The notes beneath the pieces were generated by a model. The model did no database searches. It saw only the letters and a program-made list of their open reading frames with translations, and was not told the origin of the DNA. This document shows positions 35,106 to 44,274 of a DNA stretch of 47,702 nucleotides, piece after piece (positions within the stretch are counted from its first letter, which is position 1; every line of letters begins with the position of its first letter). Made by a program: the position numbers and the translations under genes. The DNA comes from an uncultured Lachnospiraceae bacterium (GTDB lineage Bacteria; Bacillota; Clostridia; Lachnospirales; Lachnospiraceae). The stretch is from assembly GCA_902797185.1 (NCBI GenBank), contig CADBRV010000061.1, forward strand, positions 1-47,702, given 5' to 3'.

Positions 35106-36049
35106 CACAAATCTTTTTCCAATTCTGCAAGGATTTTTGCCACCACTTCGTCCCTGGTACCCTCGACGCTGCAGCCGGCAGCACGGACATGGCCGCCTCC
35201 GCCGAAAGCGCAGGCAGGCACGGACACATCCGGCCCGTTGCTGCGGAAGCTTACTTTAAATGTCTTTTCATCGGAAGGATAGGCAAAGACGGAAACCAGC
35301 ACGCCTTCGGTAAAACGCATCTGGCTGACAATACCGTCCAGGTGCTTTGCCTGTACATGGTAATCTTCCAGGTCCTGGGCGGAAAGGGTGCTGAGAATGA
35401 CCCTGCCGTCCAGATAAAGGCGGCTGTCGTCCAGGGCTTTTCCCATGATCCGGTTCTGTTCAAAGGTCTTCACATGGAACGTGTCATCGATAAGCTTTGG
35501 AAAATCAAAGTCATAATCCATCAGCTTTCCGGCCACTTCCATGGTATGGGAGGATGTGCACGAATACTGGAAGACCCCGGAATCATGGATAATGCCGGTA
35601 TAAAGGCACATAGCCGTATCCCTGGAGACCTTCGCCGGGTCCAAAAGGCCATACAGCACTTCGCAGGTGGAACTGGCATCCGGCTGGATCTCGTTTTCAT
35701 CCGCAAAGCCCTTGTTGCTGACATGATGGTCGATGCAGAGTGTATAGGAAGCCGCTTCAAAATATTTCTGGGCCTTGTCCAGGCGGTCCTTTGCAGCGCA
35801 GTCCAGGGAAATGAACAGGTCAAAGGGCGCCTTGTCCGGGTAAGAATGGTCCACATTGCCGGAAGATTTTAGTACGTCAAATACTTCCAGGAATTCCCCC
35901 AGAGGGAGGAAGACCTCTTTTTCCGGATAATTTTCGGTAATGTAATTATAAACTGCCAGGGTAGACCCTACACAGTCGCCATCCGGCCGGATATGGCCGG
36001 AGATCGCGATGGAGGATGCTTTTTCGAGGTAAGTATCCAGCTGGTTCAT
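35105..36049 (-). CDS. nrnA: DHH-family oligoribonuclease / pAp phosphatase (NrnA-type)
   Basis: A 314-residue protein. The DHH domain has SGHIRPDGDCVGST, FISLDCA and LCIDHHVSN with metal-binding Asp/His residues; the DHHA1 domain ends with CAFGGGGHVRAAGC. NrnA degrades very short RNAs and dephosphorylates pAp. It overlaps rbfA by four bases (ATGA) and sits between rbfA and truB, as in many Firmicutes. Confidence 0.95.
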   Translation of the reverse strand: MNQLDTYLEKASSIAISGHIRPDGDCVGSTLAVYNYITENYPEKEVFLPLGEFLEVFDVLKSSGNVDHSYPDKAPFDLFISLDCAAKDRLDKAQKYFEAASYTLCIDHHVSNKGFADENEIQPDASSTCEVLYGLLDPAKVSRDTAMCLYTGIIHDSGVFQYSCTSSHTMEVAGKLMDYDFDFPKLIDDTFHVKTFEQNRIMGKALDDSRLYLDGRVILSTLSAQDLEDYHVQAKHLDGIVSQMRFTEGVLVSVFAYPSDEKTFKVSFRSNGPDVSVPACAFGGGGHVRAAGCSVEGTRDEVVAKILAELEKDL

Positions 36050-36408
36050 TCTTCTTCTTCCTTTTTCAGCTTGTCAATCAGTTCTGACATATGGGCTGCA
36101 TATTCCATGGAAGTATCCAGAAGAAAAAATAATTCCGGCGTATTGCGCAGGTTGACGCTGTGTGCCAGTTCCCTGCGGATATAGCCTTCCGCGCTGCGCA
36201 GGCCGTCCATGGTATCTTTCTTCTGCTTGTCGTCCCCCAGTACGCTGATATAAACCTTTGCGGTTTTCAGGTCCGGCGCCACTTCTACGGAAGTGACGCT
36301 GGTCATGGGGGCTATACGGGGGTCTTTCAACTCCCGCATCAGGATGGATGACAGTTCCTTACGGACTTCTTCATTGATCCTGGTATTTTTTATGCTGTTT
36401 TTCCTCAT
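36046..36408 (-). CDS. rbfA: 30S ribosome-binding factor RbfA
   Basis: The 120-residue product has the KH-like RbfA fold, with [20 protein letters not shown] near the N-terminus, [20 protein letters not shown] and [10 protein letters not shown]. It assists late 30S maturation. It starts inside the infB stop (ATGA overlap) and ends in nrnA the same way. The C-terminus is a short acidic run. Confidence 0.96.
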   Translation of the reverse strand: MRKNSIKNTRINEEVRKELSSILMRELKDPRIAPMTSVTSVEVAPDLKTAKVYISVLGDDKQKKDTMDGLRSAEGYIRRELAHSVNLRNTPELFFLLDTSMEYAAHMSELIDKLKKEEEE

Positions 36409-39359
36409 GCTTTTTCTGCCTTTTTCTGTTTGTCAGCGGCTACCTTGTCCCTGGGTACTTCCACCATGGAATAAGCTTCCAGCTGGTCGCCTTCCTGGAA
36501 CTGGTCGAAGCCGTCCAGCACGATGCCACATTCAAAGCCGGATTTGGCTTCTTTTACATCATCCTGGAAGCGCTTGAGGGAAGCGATCTTCCCATCGAAC
36601 AAAGTCTTGCCGTCCCGGATAACGCGGACATTGCTGTCTCTCTTGACTACGCCGTCTGTTACATAAGAACCTGCAATGTTCCCGACGCCGGAAGCCTTGA
36701 AGATCTGGCGCACTTCCACGTGGCCGGTAACCTTTTCTTCGTAAACCGGTTCCAGCATGCCGGTCATAGCGGACTGTACGTCTTCGATGGCATTATAAAT
36801 GACGTTGTAAAGCTTAATCTGTACGCCTTCGGAATCCGCGGTGGTTTTTGCAGCTGCATCCGGCCTTACGTTAAAGCCGATGATGACCGCGTTGGATGCT
36901 GTAGCCAGCACCACGTCGGATTCATTGATCGCGCCGACGCCGCTGTGGATGATCTTGACGACAACCTCGTCATTGGAAAGTTTCTCCAGGGACTGTTTCA
37001 AAGCTTCTACCGAACCCTGTACATCCGCTTTTACAATCAGTTCCAGTTCTTTTACATTGCCGGACTGGATCTGGGAGAACAAGTCGTCCAATGTCATATG
37101 GGATCTGGTTTCAGAAACCAGTTTCTTCTTCTCTTCTTCGATAAAGGTTTCGGCAAAGCTCCTGGCTTCTTTTTCCGTTTCCGGAGAAACAAAGATCTCT
37201 CCTGCTCCAGGTACTTCGCTAAGGCCCTGTACCTCTACCGGGATGGACGGGCCGGCCTCTTTGACCCTGCGCCCGTTTTCATCGGTCATGGCACGGACTT
37301 TGCCATAGGAAGAACCGGCCGCGATGGCGTCTCCCACATGCAGGGTGCCCTTCTGTACCAGTACAGTGGCACATACGCCTTTGCCCTTGTCCAGTTTTGC
37401 CTCGATAACAAGGCCCCTTGCCTGGCGGTTCGGATTGGCTTTCAGTTCCATGACATCGGCTGTCAGAAGGATCATTTCCAGAAGGTCGCTGATGCCTTCC
37501 CCCGTTTTAGCAGAAACCGGTACAAAGATGGTTGTGCCGCCCCAGTCTTCCGGAATCAGTTCATATTCGGAAAGTTCCTGCTTTACACGTTCCACGTTTG
37601 CGCCCGGCTTATCAATCTTGTTTACGGCAACGATGATCTCAATGCCTGCCGCTTTCGCATGGTTGATTGCTTCCACCGTCTGAGGCATTACGCCATCGTC
37701 TGCAGCAACTACCAGTACGGCGATATCGGTGGAGTTTGCGCCACGCATACGCATGGCGGTGAAGGCTTCATGTCCCGGGGTATCCAGGAACGTGATCTTG
37801 CGGCCGCCGATTTCCACCACATAAGCACCGATGGCCTGGGTGATGCCGCCGGCTTCCTTTTCAATACTATGTGTATGGCGGATGGCATCCAGAAGGGAAG
37901 TCTTGCCATGGTCGACATGTCCCATGACGCAGACAACAGGAGGCCTTGGTTTCAAATCCTTGGGATCTTCCTCGTCCTCTTTGAGCAGTTCTGCAATCAC
38001 GTCCACCTTTTTCTCCGGCTCCGCGATGCAGTTGTACTCAAGGGCGATTTCCTCTGCCTCGTCGTAAGTAATTTCCTGGTTTACCGTCACCATCTTGCCC
38101 TGCATAAACAGCTTCTTTACAAGGTCTGCAGCCGGCACTTTGATAATGTCTGCCAGTTCCTTGAGCATCATCTGCTCCGGAAGGGTAATCGTGCGGATTG
38201 CATCCGGATCCTGCTGCGGCTTTGGCTGCGGCTGCTTGTGCTGTTTCTTATGGGCAGACTGTTTTTCCAAGGTAAAGGTACGCTCAGACTTGTCTAAGCG
38301 GCTGCCTTTCCTCTTGTCTCTCTTGTATTCGGAATGTTCCCCATTCCTGCGGTTGTCCTGTCCTTTGCGGGAAGGCCTGCCTTCAGAAGGTGCCGGCATG
38401 GATGCTGCCGCATTCCTTGCGCCATGGGGCTGGCTGCTTCTGCCGCCGGCGTTGTTCCTGTGCTCGAAAGAGCCCTCGCGGCGGCCGTTTCCGCCTCGTC
38501 CGCCTCTGGAATCCCTGTTCCCGCCGCGTTCACGGCTGCCTTCGTTTTTCTTTGCGGCAGCGGCTTTGGCAGCCTTTTCTGCTTCCTTCTTGCGCATCTG
38601 GTCGAAGACATTTTCCCGGACAATCCTCTTCGGTGCTGCTTTTTCTTCAGCGGCCGGGGCAGCTTCTTCCTTCGGTTGGGCTGCTGTTTCCTTTGCTTTC
38701 TGCGCGGCAGCGGCCTGGGATTCCTTTTCCCTCTGCCTTGCTTCTTCTTCCTGGCGTGCCCTCCTGCGCGCCTCTTCCCGTTCCCGGTCAGCTGCGGCAG
38801 ATTCCTGCAGGCGCCGGCTTACCCTCTTGGGACGGGGGCGGCTGGTTCCCTGACCTCCATTATTCCTTTCACCGGCAGCACCAGGCTTGCCGTTATGGCG
38901 CTTGCCGCCTTTCCCGCCAAAGGAATTATTGAAGACGACGGAAATGTTCTTCTTTTTCTTTCCTGGTGCGGCTGCTTTTCCATCTGTGGCAGCGGCGCTC
39001 TTTCCGCCTGCAGCTTTTCCTGCTGCGGCTGCTTTTCCATCTGTGGCAGCGGTGCTCTTTCCGCCTGCAGCTTTTCCTGCTGCGGCTGCATGCCCTGCCG
39101 GCGTGTTCTGTGCTGTTTTCTGTTTCTTTTCGTTATCCATATCTTTGTTTTGGCTTTGCCCGAGGTTTTCTTTTTCCATATATCCTTCCTTCCGGGCATT
39201 GCCCGTTGCAAAATGACGACGCAGAGCGAGCTCGTCTTCCTCATCCAAGGCGCTCATAGGCTTCAGGACCTTTTTCTGTGTATCGCTCATGTATGAAATA
39301 ATATCCTTGCTTTCAACCTGCAGTTCTTTCGCAAGCTCGTGTACTCTGCGTTTTGCCAT
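36405..39359 (-). CDS. infB: Translation initiation factor IF-2
   Basis: A 984-residue protein. The N-terminal IF2N domain ([20 protein letters not shown]) is followed by a long basic/alanine-rich region to about residue 400 and a second IF2N-type segment ([24 protein letters not shown]-like). The GTPase core has [19 protein letters not shown] and NKIDK, with domains II-IV after it. It places initiator tRNA on the 30S subunit. Residues 95-132 are two nearly identical 19-residue units, encoded by a 57-bp tandem repeat (38964-39077). The RBS GGAGGAG precedes the ATG. Confidence 0.98.
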   Translation of the reverse strand: MAKRRVHELAKELQVESKDIISYMSDTQKKVLKPMSALDEEDELALRRHFATGNARKEGYMEKENLGQSQNKDMDNEKKQKTAQNTPAGHAAAAGKAAGGKSTAATDGKAAAAGKAAGGKSAAATDGKAAAPGKKKKNISVVFNNSFGGKGGKRHNGKPGAAGERNNGGQGTSRPRPKRVSRRLQESAAADREREEARRRARQEEEARQREKESQAAAAQKAKETAAQPKEEAAPAAEEKAAPKRIVRENVFDQMRKKEAEKAAKAAAAKKNEGSRERGGNRDSRGGRGGNGRREGSFEHRNNAGGRSSQPHGARNAAASMPAPSEGRPSRKGQDNRRNGEHSEYKRDKRKGSRLDKSERTFTLEKQSAHKKQHKQPQPKPQQDPDAIRTITLPEQMMLKELADIIKVPAADLVKKLFMQGKMVTVNQEITYDEAEEIALEYNCIAEPEKKVDVIAELLKEDEEDPKDLKPRPPVVCVMGHVDHGKTSLLDAIRHTHSIEKEAGGITQAIGAYVVEIGGRKITFLDTPGHEAFTAMRMRGANSTDIAVLVVAADDGVMPQTVEAINHAKAAGIEIIVAVNKIDKPGANVERVKQELSEYELIPEDWGGTTIFVPVSAKTGEGISDLLEMILLTADVMELKANPNRQARGLVIEAKLDKGKGVCATVLVQKGTLHVGDAIAAGSSYGKVRAMTDENGRRVKEAGPSIPVEVQGLSEVPGAGEIFVSPETEKEARSFAETFIEEEKKKLVSETRSHMTLDDLFSQIQSGNVKELELIVKADVQGSVEALKQSLEKLSNDEVVVKIIHSGVGAINESDVVLATASNAVIIGFNVRPDAAAKTTADSEGVQIKLYNVIYNAIEDVQSAMTGMLEPVYEEKVTGHVEVRQIFKASGVGNIAGSYVTDGVVKRDSNVRVIRDGKTLFDGKIASLKRFQDDVKEAKSGFECGIVLDGFDQFQEGDQLEAYSMVEVPRDKVAADKQKKAEKA
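38964..39077 (-). repeat. 57-bp tandem duplication in infB
   Basis: Two in-frame copies encode [19 protein letters not shown] and [19 protein letters not shown]. They lie in the disordered linker of IF-2, where length variation is usually tolerated. Confidence 0.85.
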
Positions 39360-39370
39360 CTAACTCCTCC

Positions 39371-39685
39371 TCAATGTACCGTTCCATCCTTGGCAGCGGA
39401 AAGCACATCCTTTGCCAGCCCTTCGTCCAGGACGGCAGCCGTACTGCGGAGCTCTTTCCCGATGCTGTGTCCCAGTTTTTCCTTCTCAGAATATTCCAGG
39501 ACCGGCACCTTGTAATTCCTTGCCATGTTATGAAACTTATTTTTTGTATTTGCGGAAGCATCTTCCGACAGGACCACAAGGAATGCCTTGCCGCCCTTGA
39601 CTGCTGCTTCCGTCTGGAATTCCCCGCTGGCAAGCTTTCCCGCCTTGCGGCAGATGCCCAGCAGCGAAAGGACTTTGTCTGTCAT
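39371..39685 (-). CDS. ylxQ: L7Ae-family RNA-binding protein YlxQ
   Basis: A 104-residue protein of the L7Ae/L30e fold: LLGICRKAGKLASGEFQTEA, AFLVVLSEDASANTKNKF and VPVLEYSEKEKLGHSIGKE. Members bind kink-turn RNA; the role in bacteria is not well defined. It overlaps rnpM by four bases and is followed eleven bases later by infB, the standard nusA operon order. Confidence 0.93.
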   Translation of the reverse strand: MTDKVLSLLGICRKAGKLASGEFQTEAAVKGGKAFLVVLSEDASANTKNKFHNMARNYKVPVLEYSEKEKLGHSIGKELRSTAAVLDEGLAKDVLSAAKDGTVH

Positions 39686-39948
39686 AACGAATCCATCTCC
39701 TTTTGAAGCGCCTCGTATACTTCCTGCGGGACCGGTGCATGGAGCGCCCTCTCCAGGCCTTTAGATCGGAAAGCCTTTTCCAGGCATCCCTTTTCCCTGC
39801 AGATATAGGCGCCGCGCCCGTTGACCCTGCCGCTGTGGTCTAAGAAAACAAGGCCTTCTTTTGTCCTAACTACACGGACCAACTCTGATTTGGCTTTCAT
39901 TTCCCTGCATCCGGCGCACTGCCGGAGGGGCTTTTTCTTTTCTGCCAT
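39682..39948 (-). CDS. rnpM: YlxR/RnpM family protein (DUF448)
   Basis: The 88-residue product has the DUF448 pattern: PLRQCAGCREMKAKSELVRV, then GRVNGRGAYICREKGCLEKA. In B. subtilis the protein has been reported to bind and modulate RNase P RNA. It lies between nusA and ylxQ and overlaps ylxQ by four bases (ATGA). Confidence 0.95.
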   Translation of the reverse strand: MAEKKKPLRQCAGCREMKAKSELVRVVRTKEGLVFLDHSGRVNGRGAYICREKGCLEKAFRSKGLERALHAPVPQEVYEALQKEMDSL

Positions 39949-39998
39949 ATATAAAACCGTCCTATCCCGCCATGGTCCACAAAATGGCTGGTAAATGC

Positions 39999-41297
39999 TT
40001 ACTCTTCAGGCCCTTCTTCCGGATCCTGCACTTCCTGGATGGCATCATCACCATCTTCCGGCGCCTCTTCCTCAAAGCCCTCTTCCAGTCCTGCTCCATC
40101 TGCCTCGGCACCGTCTTCATAACCTTCCTCCGGTTCAAAACCGTCGTCCTGCAGGTCCTCGTCCGCAAAACCATCTTCCGGAAGGTCGTCCAGTGCATAG
40201 CCGTCGTCCTCGTCTTCTTCATCGAAATAATCCTCTTCGTCATACCCGATGAATTCTCCGGCTTCCTTGGCCTGGGATTCACTCTTGATATCAATCTTGA
40301 AGCCGGTAAGCTTTGCGGCAAGGCGGGCATTCTGCCCTTCTTTGCCGATGGCCAGGGAAAGCTGGTAATCCGGCACTACCACATCCGCTTCTTTTGCGTC
40401 CGCATCCGCGATGACATAAATGACTTTGGCCGGGCTCAGGGCATTCTCAATCAGCTGTGCCGGGCTGTCGCTCCAATTGATAATGTCAATCTTTTCCCCG
40501 CCCAGTTCGTCAACTACCGCGTTGACACGGCTGCCGTTCATGCCGACGCAGGCGCCTACCGGGTCCACGTCCGGGTCATTGGAATAAACCGCCATTTTCG
40601 TCCTGGAACCAGCCTCCCGGGCGATGCCTTTAATTTCCACAATGCCTTCCCTTACTTCCGCAACTTCCTGCTCAAAGAGCCGTTTTACGAAATCGCGGTG
40701 GGTCCTGGAAACGAAAATCTTCGGTCCCTTCGGGGTGTCCCTTACTTCCAGCACATAGACCTTGAGCCTCTGCCCCGGATAATAATGCTCGCCCTTGACC
40801 ATTTCCTTCTCCCGGAGGATCGCGTCTGTCTTCCCAATGTCGATGCTGACATTCTTTCCCATATACTGCTGCACGGTACCGGTGATGATGTCATGCTCTT
40901 TCCCGATATATTCCGAAAAAAGCACGTTCCGTTCTTCTTCCCTGATTTTCTGGGTAATGACGTTTTTGGCATTCATCGTGGCGATGCGGCCGAAGGAATC
41001 CGACTCGATCTTGGTCTGGACAACGTCCCCTATCTTGCATGCGCCATTTAATTTCTGCGCGTCTGAGAGGCTGATCTCTGTAACAGGGTCTGTGACGTTT
41101 TCAACCACGGTGCGGTCTGCAAGGACGGAAAAATCACCGGTTTCACGGTCCATTTTCACATGCATGTTATCGCTTGTGCCGAAATGGTTTTTGCAGGCTG
41201 TAAGGAGGGAAAGCTCAATGGCATCCATCAAAGCATCCTTGCTGATATTTTTTTCCCGTTCCAGCGCATCCAACGCTTCCATTAATTCCGTATTCAT
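39999..41297 (-). CDS. nusA: Transcription termination/antitermination factor NusA
   Basis: A 432-residue protein. The N-terminal RNAP-binding domain (about 1-125) is followed by S1 (about 130-200) and two KH domains ([40 protein letters not shown]). After about residue 345 comes a strongly acidic tail of some 80 residues with repeated EDGF/DDGF/EEGY units, an unusual extension in place of a compact C-terminal domain. It modulates pausing and termination and starts 15 bases after rimP. Confidence 0.97.
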   Translation of the reverse strand: MNTELMEALDALEREKNISKDALMDAIELSLLTACKNHFGTSDNMHVKMDRETGDFSVLADRTVVENVTDPVTEISLSDAQKLNGACKIGDVVQTKIESDSFGRIATMNAKNVITQKIREEERNVLFSEYIGKEHDIITGTVQQYMGKNVSIDIGKTDAILREKEMVKGEHYYPGQRLKVYVLEVRDTPKGPKIFVSRTHRDFVKRLFEQEVAEVREGIVEIKGIAREAGSRTKMAVYSNDPDVDPVGACVGMNGSRVNAVVDELGGEKIDIINWSDSPAQLIENALSPAKVIYVIADADAKEADVVVPDYQLSLAIGKEGQNARLAAKLTGFKIDIKSESQAKEAGEFIGYDEEDYFDEEDEDDGYALDDLPEDGFADEDLQDDGFEPEEGYEDGAEADGAGLEEGFEEEAPEDGDDAIQEVQDPEEGPEE

Positions 41298-41312
41298 TGC
41301 TTGTTCTCCTTG

Positions 41313-41783
41313 TCAAATCACATCCGCCATCCGGATCTGCGCGATCTCTTTTTTGGCAAAAACAATTTTTTCTCCGGATTCCTGCAGGGTGACCGTTACA
41401 GACCCTGCATCAAATTCCTCCAGCGTACCGATAAATTCCTTCTGCCCTTCCCTCTTTTGATAGGTACGGACGAAAACATCTTTTCCTTTTGCACGGATAA
41501 AGTCCTTTTCTTTTTTCAAAGGGCGGTTCAGCCCCGGCGAACTGACTTCGAAAGTATAGACATCGGAAATGTAATCTTCCTTGTCCAACACCGGGTCGAA
41601 AGCACGGCTTACTGCCACGCAGTCATCAATGGAAACCCCGCCCGGCTTGTCAATGTATACGCGCAGATACCAGTTCCCGGCTTCTTTGACGTATTCCACA
41701 TCCACCAGTTCGAACCCCATCCCTCCCACAATCGGGAGGAGCAGCTCCTCTGTCTTCTTTTCAATCGCTCCCGCGTTCGACAT
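41313..41783 (-). CDS. rimP: Ribosome maturation factor RimP
   Basis: The product of 156 residues has the two RimP domains: LLLPIVGGMGFELVDVEYVK, RVYIDKPGGVSIDDCVAVSR, VSSPGLNRPLKKEKDF and C-terminal FVRTYQKREGQKEFIGTLEE. It is needed for 30S assembly. The start at 41783 is chosen because MSNAGAIEKK fits family starts and AGGAG lies upstream, though at a long spacing of about 13 bases; ATGs at 41807 and 41837 lack a Shine-Dalgarno. It is first in the nusA-infB operon. Confidence 0.95.
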   Translation of the reverse strand: MSNAGAIEKKTEELLLPIVGGMGFELVDVEYVKEAGNWYLRVYIDKPGGVSIDDCVAVSRAFDPVLDKEDYISDVYTFEVSSPGLNRPLKKEKDFIRAKGKDVFVRTYQKREGQKEFIGTLEEFDAGSVTVTLQESGEKIVFAKKEIAQIRMADVI

Positions 41784-41812
41784 GTTCTTCTGTTCTTCTC
41801 CTGACATGAAAT

Positions 41813-41835
41813 GAGAGCGGGCAAAGCCCACTCTC
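41813..41835 (-). promoter_or_regulatory. Hairpin in the rimP leader
   Basis: On the minus strand GAGAGTGGGC-TTT-GCCCGCTCTC can form a ten-pair stem (one G-U) 30 bases before the rimP start. No T-tail follows, so it is not a terminator. A palindrome GAGATC..GATCTC lies a little upstream. Confidence 0.5.
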
Positions 41836-41870
41836 ACATAAAGTACCTGGTCTAACTTGAGATCTCGATC

Positions 41871-42071
41871 TCAGTCTTGAAAAAAGTATAGCACTTTTTT
41901 TTTCAATTGACAAGGATTTCTACTTATATTACTGGAATTCTGCAGTCCATCCCGTCTAATGGCGCAAAGGACAAGGAAACGGGCTTGCAATGCGCCAGCC
42001 GCATCGTCCGCCATCCCGCCTGACAAGGCGGTGGCGCAGGACGCGCCCTCACGCGAAGCGTGGTCTTTCAT
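41871..42071 (-). CDS. Micro-ORF of repeat copy I (66 aa), coding status doubtful
   Basis: ATG at 42071 lies eight bases after AGGAGG. The frame begins MKDHASREGASCATALSGGM, then leaves the repeat and runs through the rimP promoter before stopping. The repeat-derived first part matches copy C and A frames, while the rest is unlike anything known to me. A long gene across a strong promoter seems unlikely. Confidence 0.2.
   Translation of the reverse strand: MKDHASREGASCATALSGGMADDAAGALQARFLVLCAIRRDGLQNSSNISRNPCQLKKKVLYFFQD
41885..41913 (-). promoter_or_regulatory. Promoter of the rimP-nusA-infB-ribF operon
   Basis: On the minus strand TTGTCA (41913-41908), a 17-base spacer with a run of nine A, and TATACT (41890-41885). 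It lies about 100 bases before rimP and next to repeat copy I. Confidence 0.8.
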
Positions 42072-42117
42072 GGCGTGGCCCTCCTAAAGGACGATTTGAA
42101 ATGCGGCGTCTGTCCCG
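41961..42117 (-). repeat. Dispersed repeat, copy I (P with a divergent H-like palindrome)
   Basis: Ends GGACGATTTGAAATGCGGC (42089-42107) and GCCGCATCGTCC (41998-42009) are intact. Module P has AGGAGG, ATG, the inner stem CACGC-TTC-GCGTG and a second hairpin CCACCGCC/GGCGG..TGG. A GGCGCA/TGCGCC palindrome (41961-41996) takes the place of module H. The copy begins right after the stop codon of the first reductase gene. Confidence 0.8.
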
Positions 42118-42118
42118 A

Positions 42119-44032
42119 TTAAATATTGCTGGCAGCATAGAAAGCTTCCCTGGTGGCTTCCTCCACCGTCCTTGCCCTCACGCAGTCACCGATCTCGGCA
42201 AATTCGGGAGCGCAGGGTACAAAGGAATCCGCTTCTTCCATTTTGGCTTTCATGCCGGATGCCAGGATGACAGTATCCGCAGAAATGCTTTCCTCTTTTC
42301 CATCCTTAATATAGGTAACGGAATTTTTGGCAACGGAAACAACCTTTGCGCCTGTAACAGTGACAAAGTTCTCTTCCTTGCCGATCTCTACCATCAGTTC
42401 ATCCCGATGGGTGGTGGAAGCATCAGGTGCCAGGGCATCCCTCATTTCCAGTACAGTCGCTTTAATGCCGGATTTGGCAAGGTGCAGGGCGGTTTCGCAT
42501 CCAACCTGCCCGCCGCCGATGACTACCACTTCTTTTCCTACGGTATCCTCTTTGCCGTATACGGAAGTAGCCGGAACGGCATTTTCCACGCCCGGTACCG
42601 GGATAATCAGAGGCTCTGCCCCGATGGCGATGATGACGGCATCATAACCCTGGATCATTTCCGGTGTCGCCTTGGTATTCAGCTTCACATCAATCGGACC
42701 CTTTTCCACCTGGTGGATCAGCCAGTTTTTGTAATTTGCCAGAGGATATTTGAAGGATACATAATCCGCAAAGACAATCTGCCCTCCAAGATGGTCCTTC
42801 TGCTCAAACAAGGTGACGTCGTGCCCTCTGGCTGCTGCATACAAAGCTGCCCTCATGCCGCCGGGACCGCCGCCAATAACTGCCACCTTCTTGCAGAACT
42901 GGGGCTCTTCTTCGATCCTGTCGTATACTTCTTCCATGCCGGCCCGTGGGTTTACGGCACAGACAAAATGGGTCCCATATACGGTAGAATCATGGCAGCG
43001 CATGCACTTGATGCAGGGAACTACGTCTTCAGTGCGTCCTTCCATGCCCTTTTTAATCAGGTCGATATCTGCGATAAAGCCTCTGGCAATGGAGACAAAA
43101 TCCGCTTTCCCGCTGGATACGATTACATTTGCTTCTTCCAGGGAATCCACAGCGCCCAAAGTGCCGATCGGAATATGGAAACGGCCGGATTTCTTAAAGG
43201 CTTCTGCCAGATATACATTTGGTACCGGAGGACGGAATCCGCATGGATGGGTCCAGGTCATCCATTTGGGGTTATGCATGCCGGCGGAAACCTGCAGGAT
43301 GTCAATCTTGTCCTGGATCAGCTCGGCGATCTTCATGGATTCTTCCAGGCCAATGCCACCCTTTTCGAATTCATCACCGCTGATCCGAACTTCCAGGATC
43401 ATCTTTTTTCCTACCCGTTCCCGGACCGCGTCCAGGATCTCGGCAATATAACGCACCCTGTTTTCCGTGCTGCCGCCGTACTGGTCCGTCCTGTGGTTGG
43501 TAAGCGGGGAAAGGAACTGGGCAACCGGGATGTTGTGCCCGAAGTGGAACAGGATCGCGTCATACCCCAGCTCACAGAGGGCTGCGGCAGAATCTGCATA
43601 TCCCTGCTTGAATTTCTCCATTTCAGAAATCGGGATTTCCCTGCCGATTGGCGGGCTTCCCATAATCGAACATCCATCACTTACCGTATAGCCGTCCGGG
43701 AAGATCCCCATCAGCTCCATGGATGCTTTCGCGCCATAATAATGGATCCGTTCGGCGAGCTCATGCGCCCTGTTCCTATGGTTCTTTACGCTTAAGTCCC
43801 AGTTTGCGTGCTCCCCGTCATCTGCAACGTCGCCGAATTTGACGCCGGCACAGGTTACCATGCCTGCCCCAGCCTTGGCACGTTGTGCAAAATATTCGAT
43901 GGCATCCTCTGTCGGGTAAAGTTCCCCGTTGCTCATCGAATGCATGGTCGTAGGAGCCGCGATGATCCGGTTGCGGAACAATACGTTTCCCACACGGATC
44001 GGGCTAAGCGCATCTATCTTACGCTCTTCCAT
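42119..44032 (-). CDS. Old Yellow Enzyme-type Fe-S flavoprotein reductase (BaiCD/FadH-like), copy 1
   Basis: A 637-residue protein with the 2,4-dienoyl-CoA reductase architecture. An FMN TIM barrel (about 1-330) contains QFLSPLTNHRTDQYGGSTEN and a substrate-site HxxH (His163, His166). A [4Fe-4S] motif uses Cys340, 343, 346 and 358. An FAD/NAD(P)H domain has VIGGGPGG (about 386-392) and VVIGGGQVG (about 503-510). Such enzymes reduce activated C=C bonds of enoates, dienoyl-CoAs, steroids or bile-acid intermediates; the substrate cannot be told here. It has its own promoter, divergent from copy 2. Confidence 0.9.
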   Translation of the reverse strand: MEERKIDALSPIRVGNVLFRNRIIAAPTTMHSMSNGELYPTEDAIEYFAQRAKAGAGMVTCAGVKFGDVADDGEHANWDLSVKNHRNRAHELAERIHYYGAKASMELMGIFPDGYTVSDGCSIMGSPPIGREIPISEMEKFKQGYADSAAALCELGYDAILFHFGHNIPVAQFLSPLTNHRTDQYGGSTENRVRYIAEILDAVRERVGKKMILEVRISGDEFEKGGIGLEESMKIAELIQDKIDILQVSAGMHNPKWMTWTHPCGFRPPVPNVYLAEAFKKSGRFHIPIGTLGAVDSLEEANVIVSSGKADFVSIARGFIADIDLIKKGMEGRTEDVVPCIKCMRCHDSTVYGTHFVCAVNPRAGMEEVYDRIEEEPQFCKKVAVIGGGPGGMRAALYAAARGHDVTLFEQKDHLGGQIVFADYVSFKYPLANYKNWLIHQVEKGPIDVKLNTKATPEMIQGYDAVIIAIGAEPLIIPVPGVENAVPATSVYGKEDTVGKEVVVIGGGQVGCETALHLAKSGIKATVLEMRDALAPDASTTHRDELMVEIGKEENFVTVTGAKVVSVAKNSVTYIKDGKEESISADTVILASGMKAKMEEADSFVPCAPEFAEIGDCVRARTVEEATREAFYAASNI

Positions 44033-44083
44033 GTAAATTTATCCCTCCTTTTCCATGAAAAATTATGGAATTCTTTGTCATTT

Positions 44084-44112
44084 AGTATAATTCAAAATAA
44101 ATTATCTGTAAA
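44084..44112 (-). promoter_or_regulatory. Promoter of reductase copy 1
   Basis: On the minus strand TTTACA (44112-44107), 17 bases and TATACT (44089-44084), about 50 bases before the ATG at 44032. Confidence 0.7.
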
Positions 44113-44188
44113 TCTTTTGTTCACAATGCCTATTTTCATTTTGTATTGCTTTATACCACATTGGTATTAGGACATGGGGGAAAAGAAT

Positions 44189-44217
44189 TTGTAATCACCT
44201 GGCAATGCCGATAAAAT
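44189..44217 (+). promoter_or_regulatory. Predicted promoter of reductase copy 2
   Basis: TTGTAA (44189-44194), 17 bases and TAAAAT (44212-44217). A start near 44224 gives a leader of about 50 bases. Confidence 0.55.
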
Positions 44218-44232
44218 GGACATAGAGATAAG

Positions 44233-44267
44233 AAAGGAGGAAAAACCGCTGAAATTTTCAGCGGTTT
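44233..44267 (+). promoter_or_regulatory. Shine-Dalgarno followed by hairpin in the spacer before reductase copy 2
   Basis: AAAGGAGG (44233-44240) is 34 bases from the ATG at 44275. The gap holds a near-perfect palindrome, AAACCGCTGAAA (44243-44254) with TTTCAGCGGTTT (44256-44267). If folded, the remaining spacer is about nine bases, the ideal distance. No other in-frame ATG, GTG or TTG lies between. Confidence 0.7.
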
Positions 44268-44274
44268 AGACAAA

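Noticed and set aside
36720-38297. 525-codon plus-strand open frame opposite infB
   Set aside because: It is antisense to a clearly conserved gene, has no family-like sequence and arises from the codon bias of infB. The same holds for long frames opposite both reductases (41990-43795 and 45091-46308) and leuS (19650-20930).
44101-44130. Rex operator between the two reductase genes
   Set aside because: Only one half-site (TTCACAA) is present. The other half is weak and at the wrong spacing.
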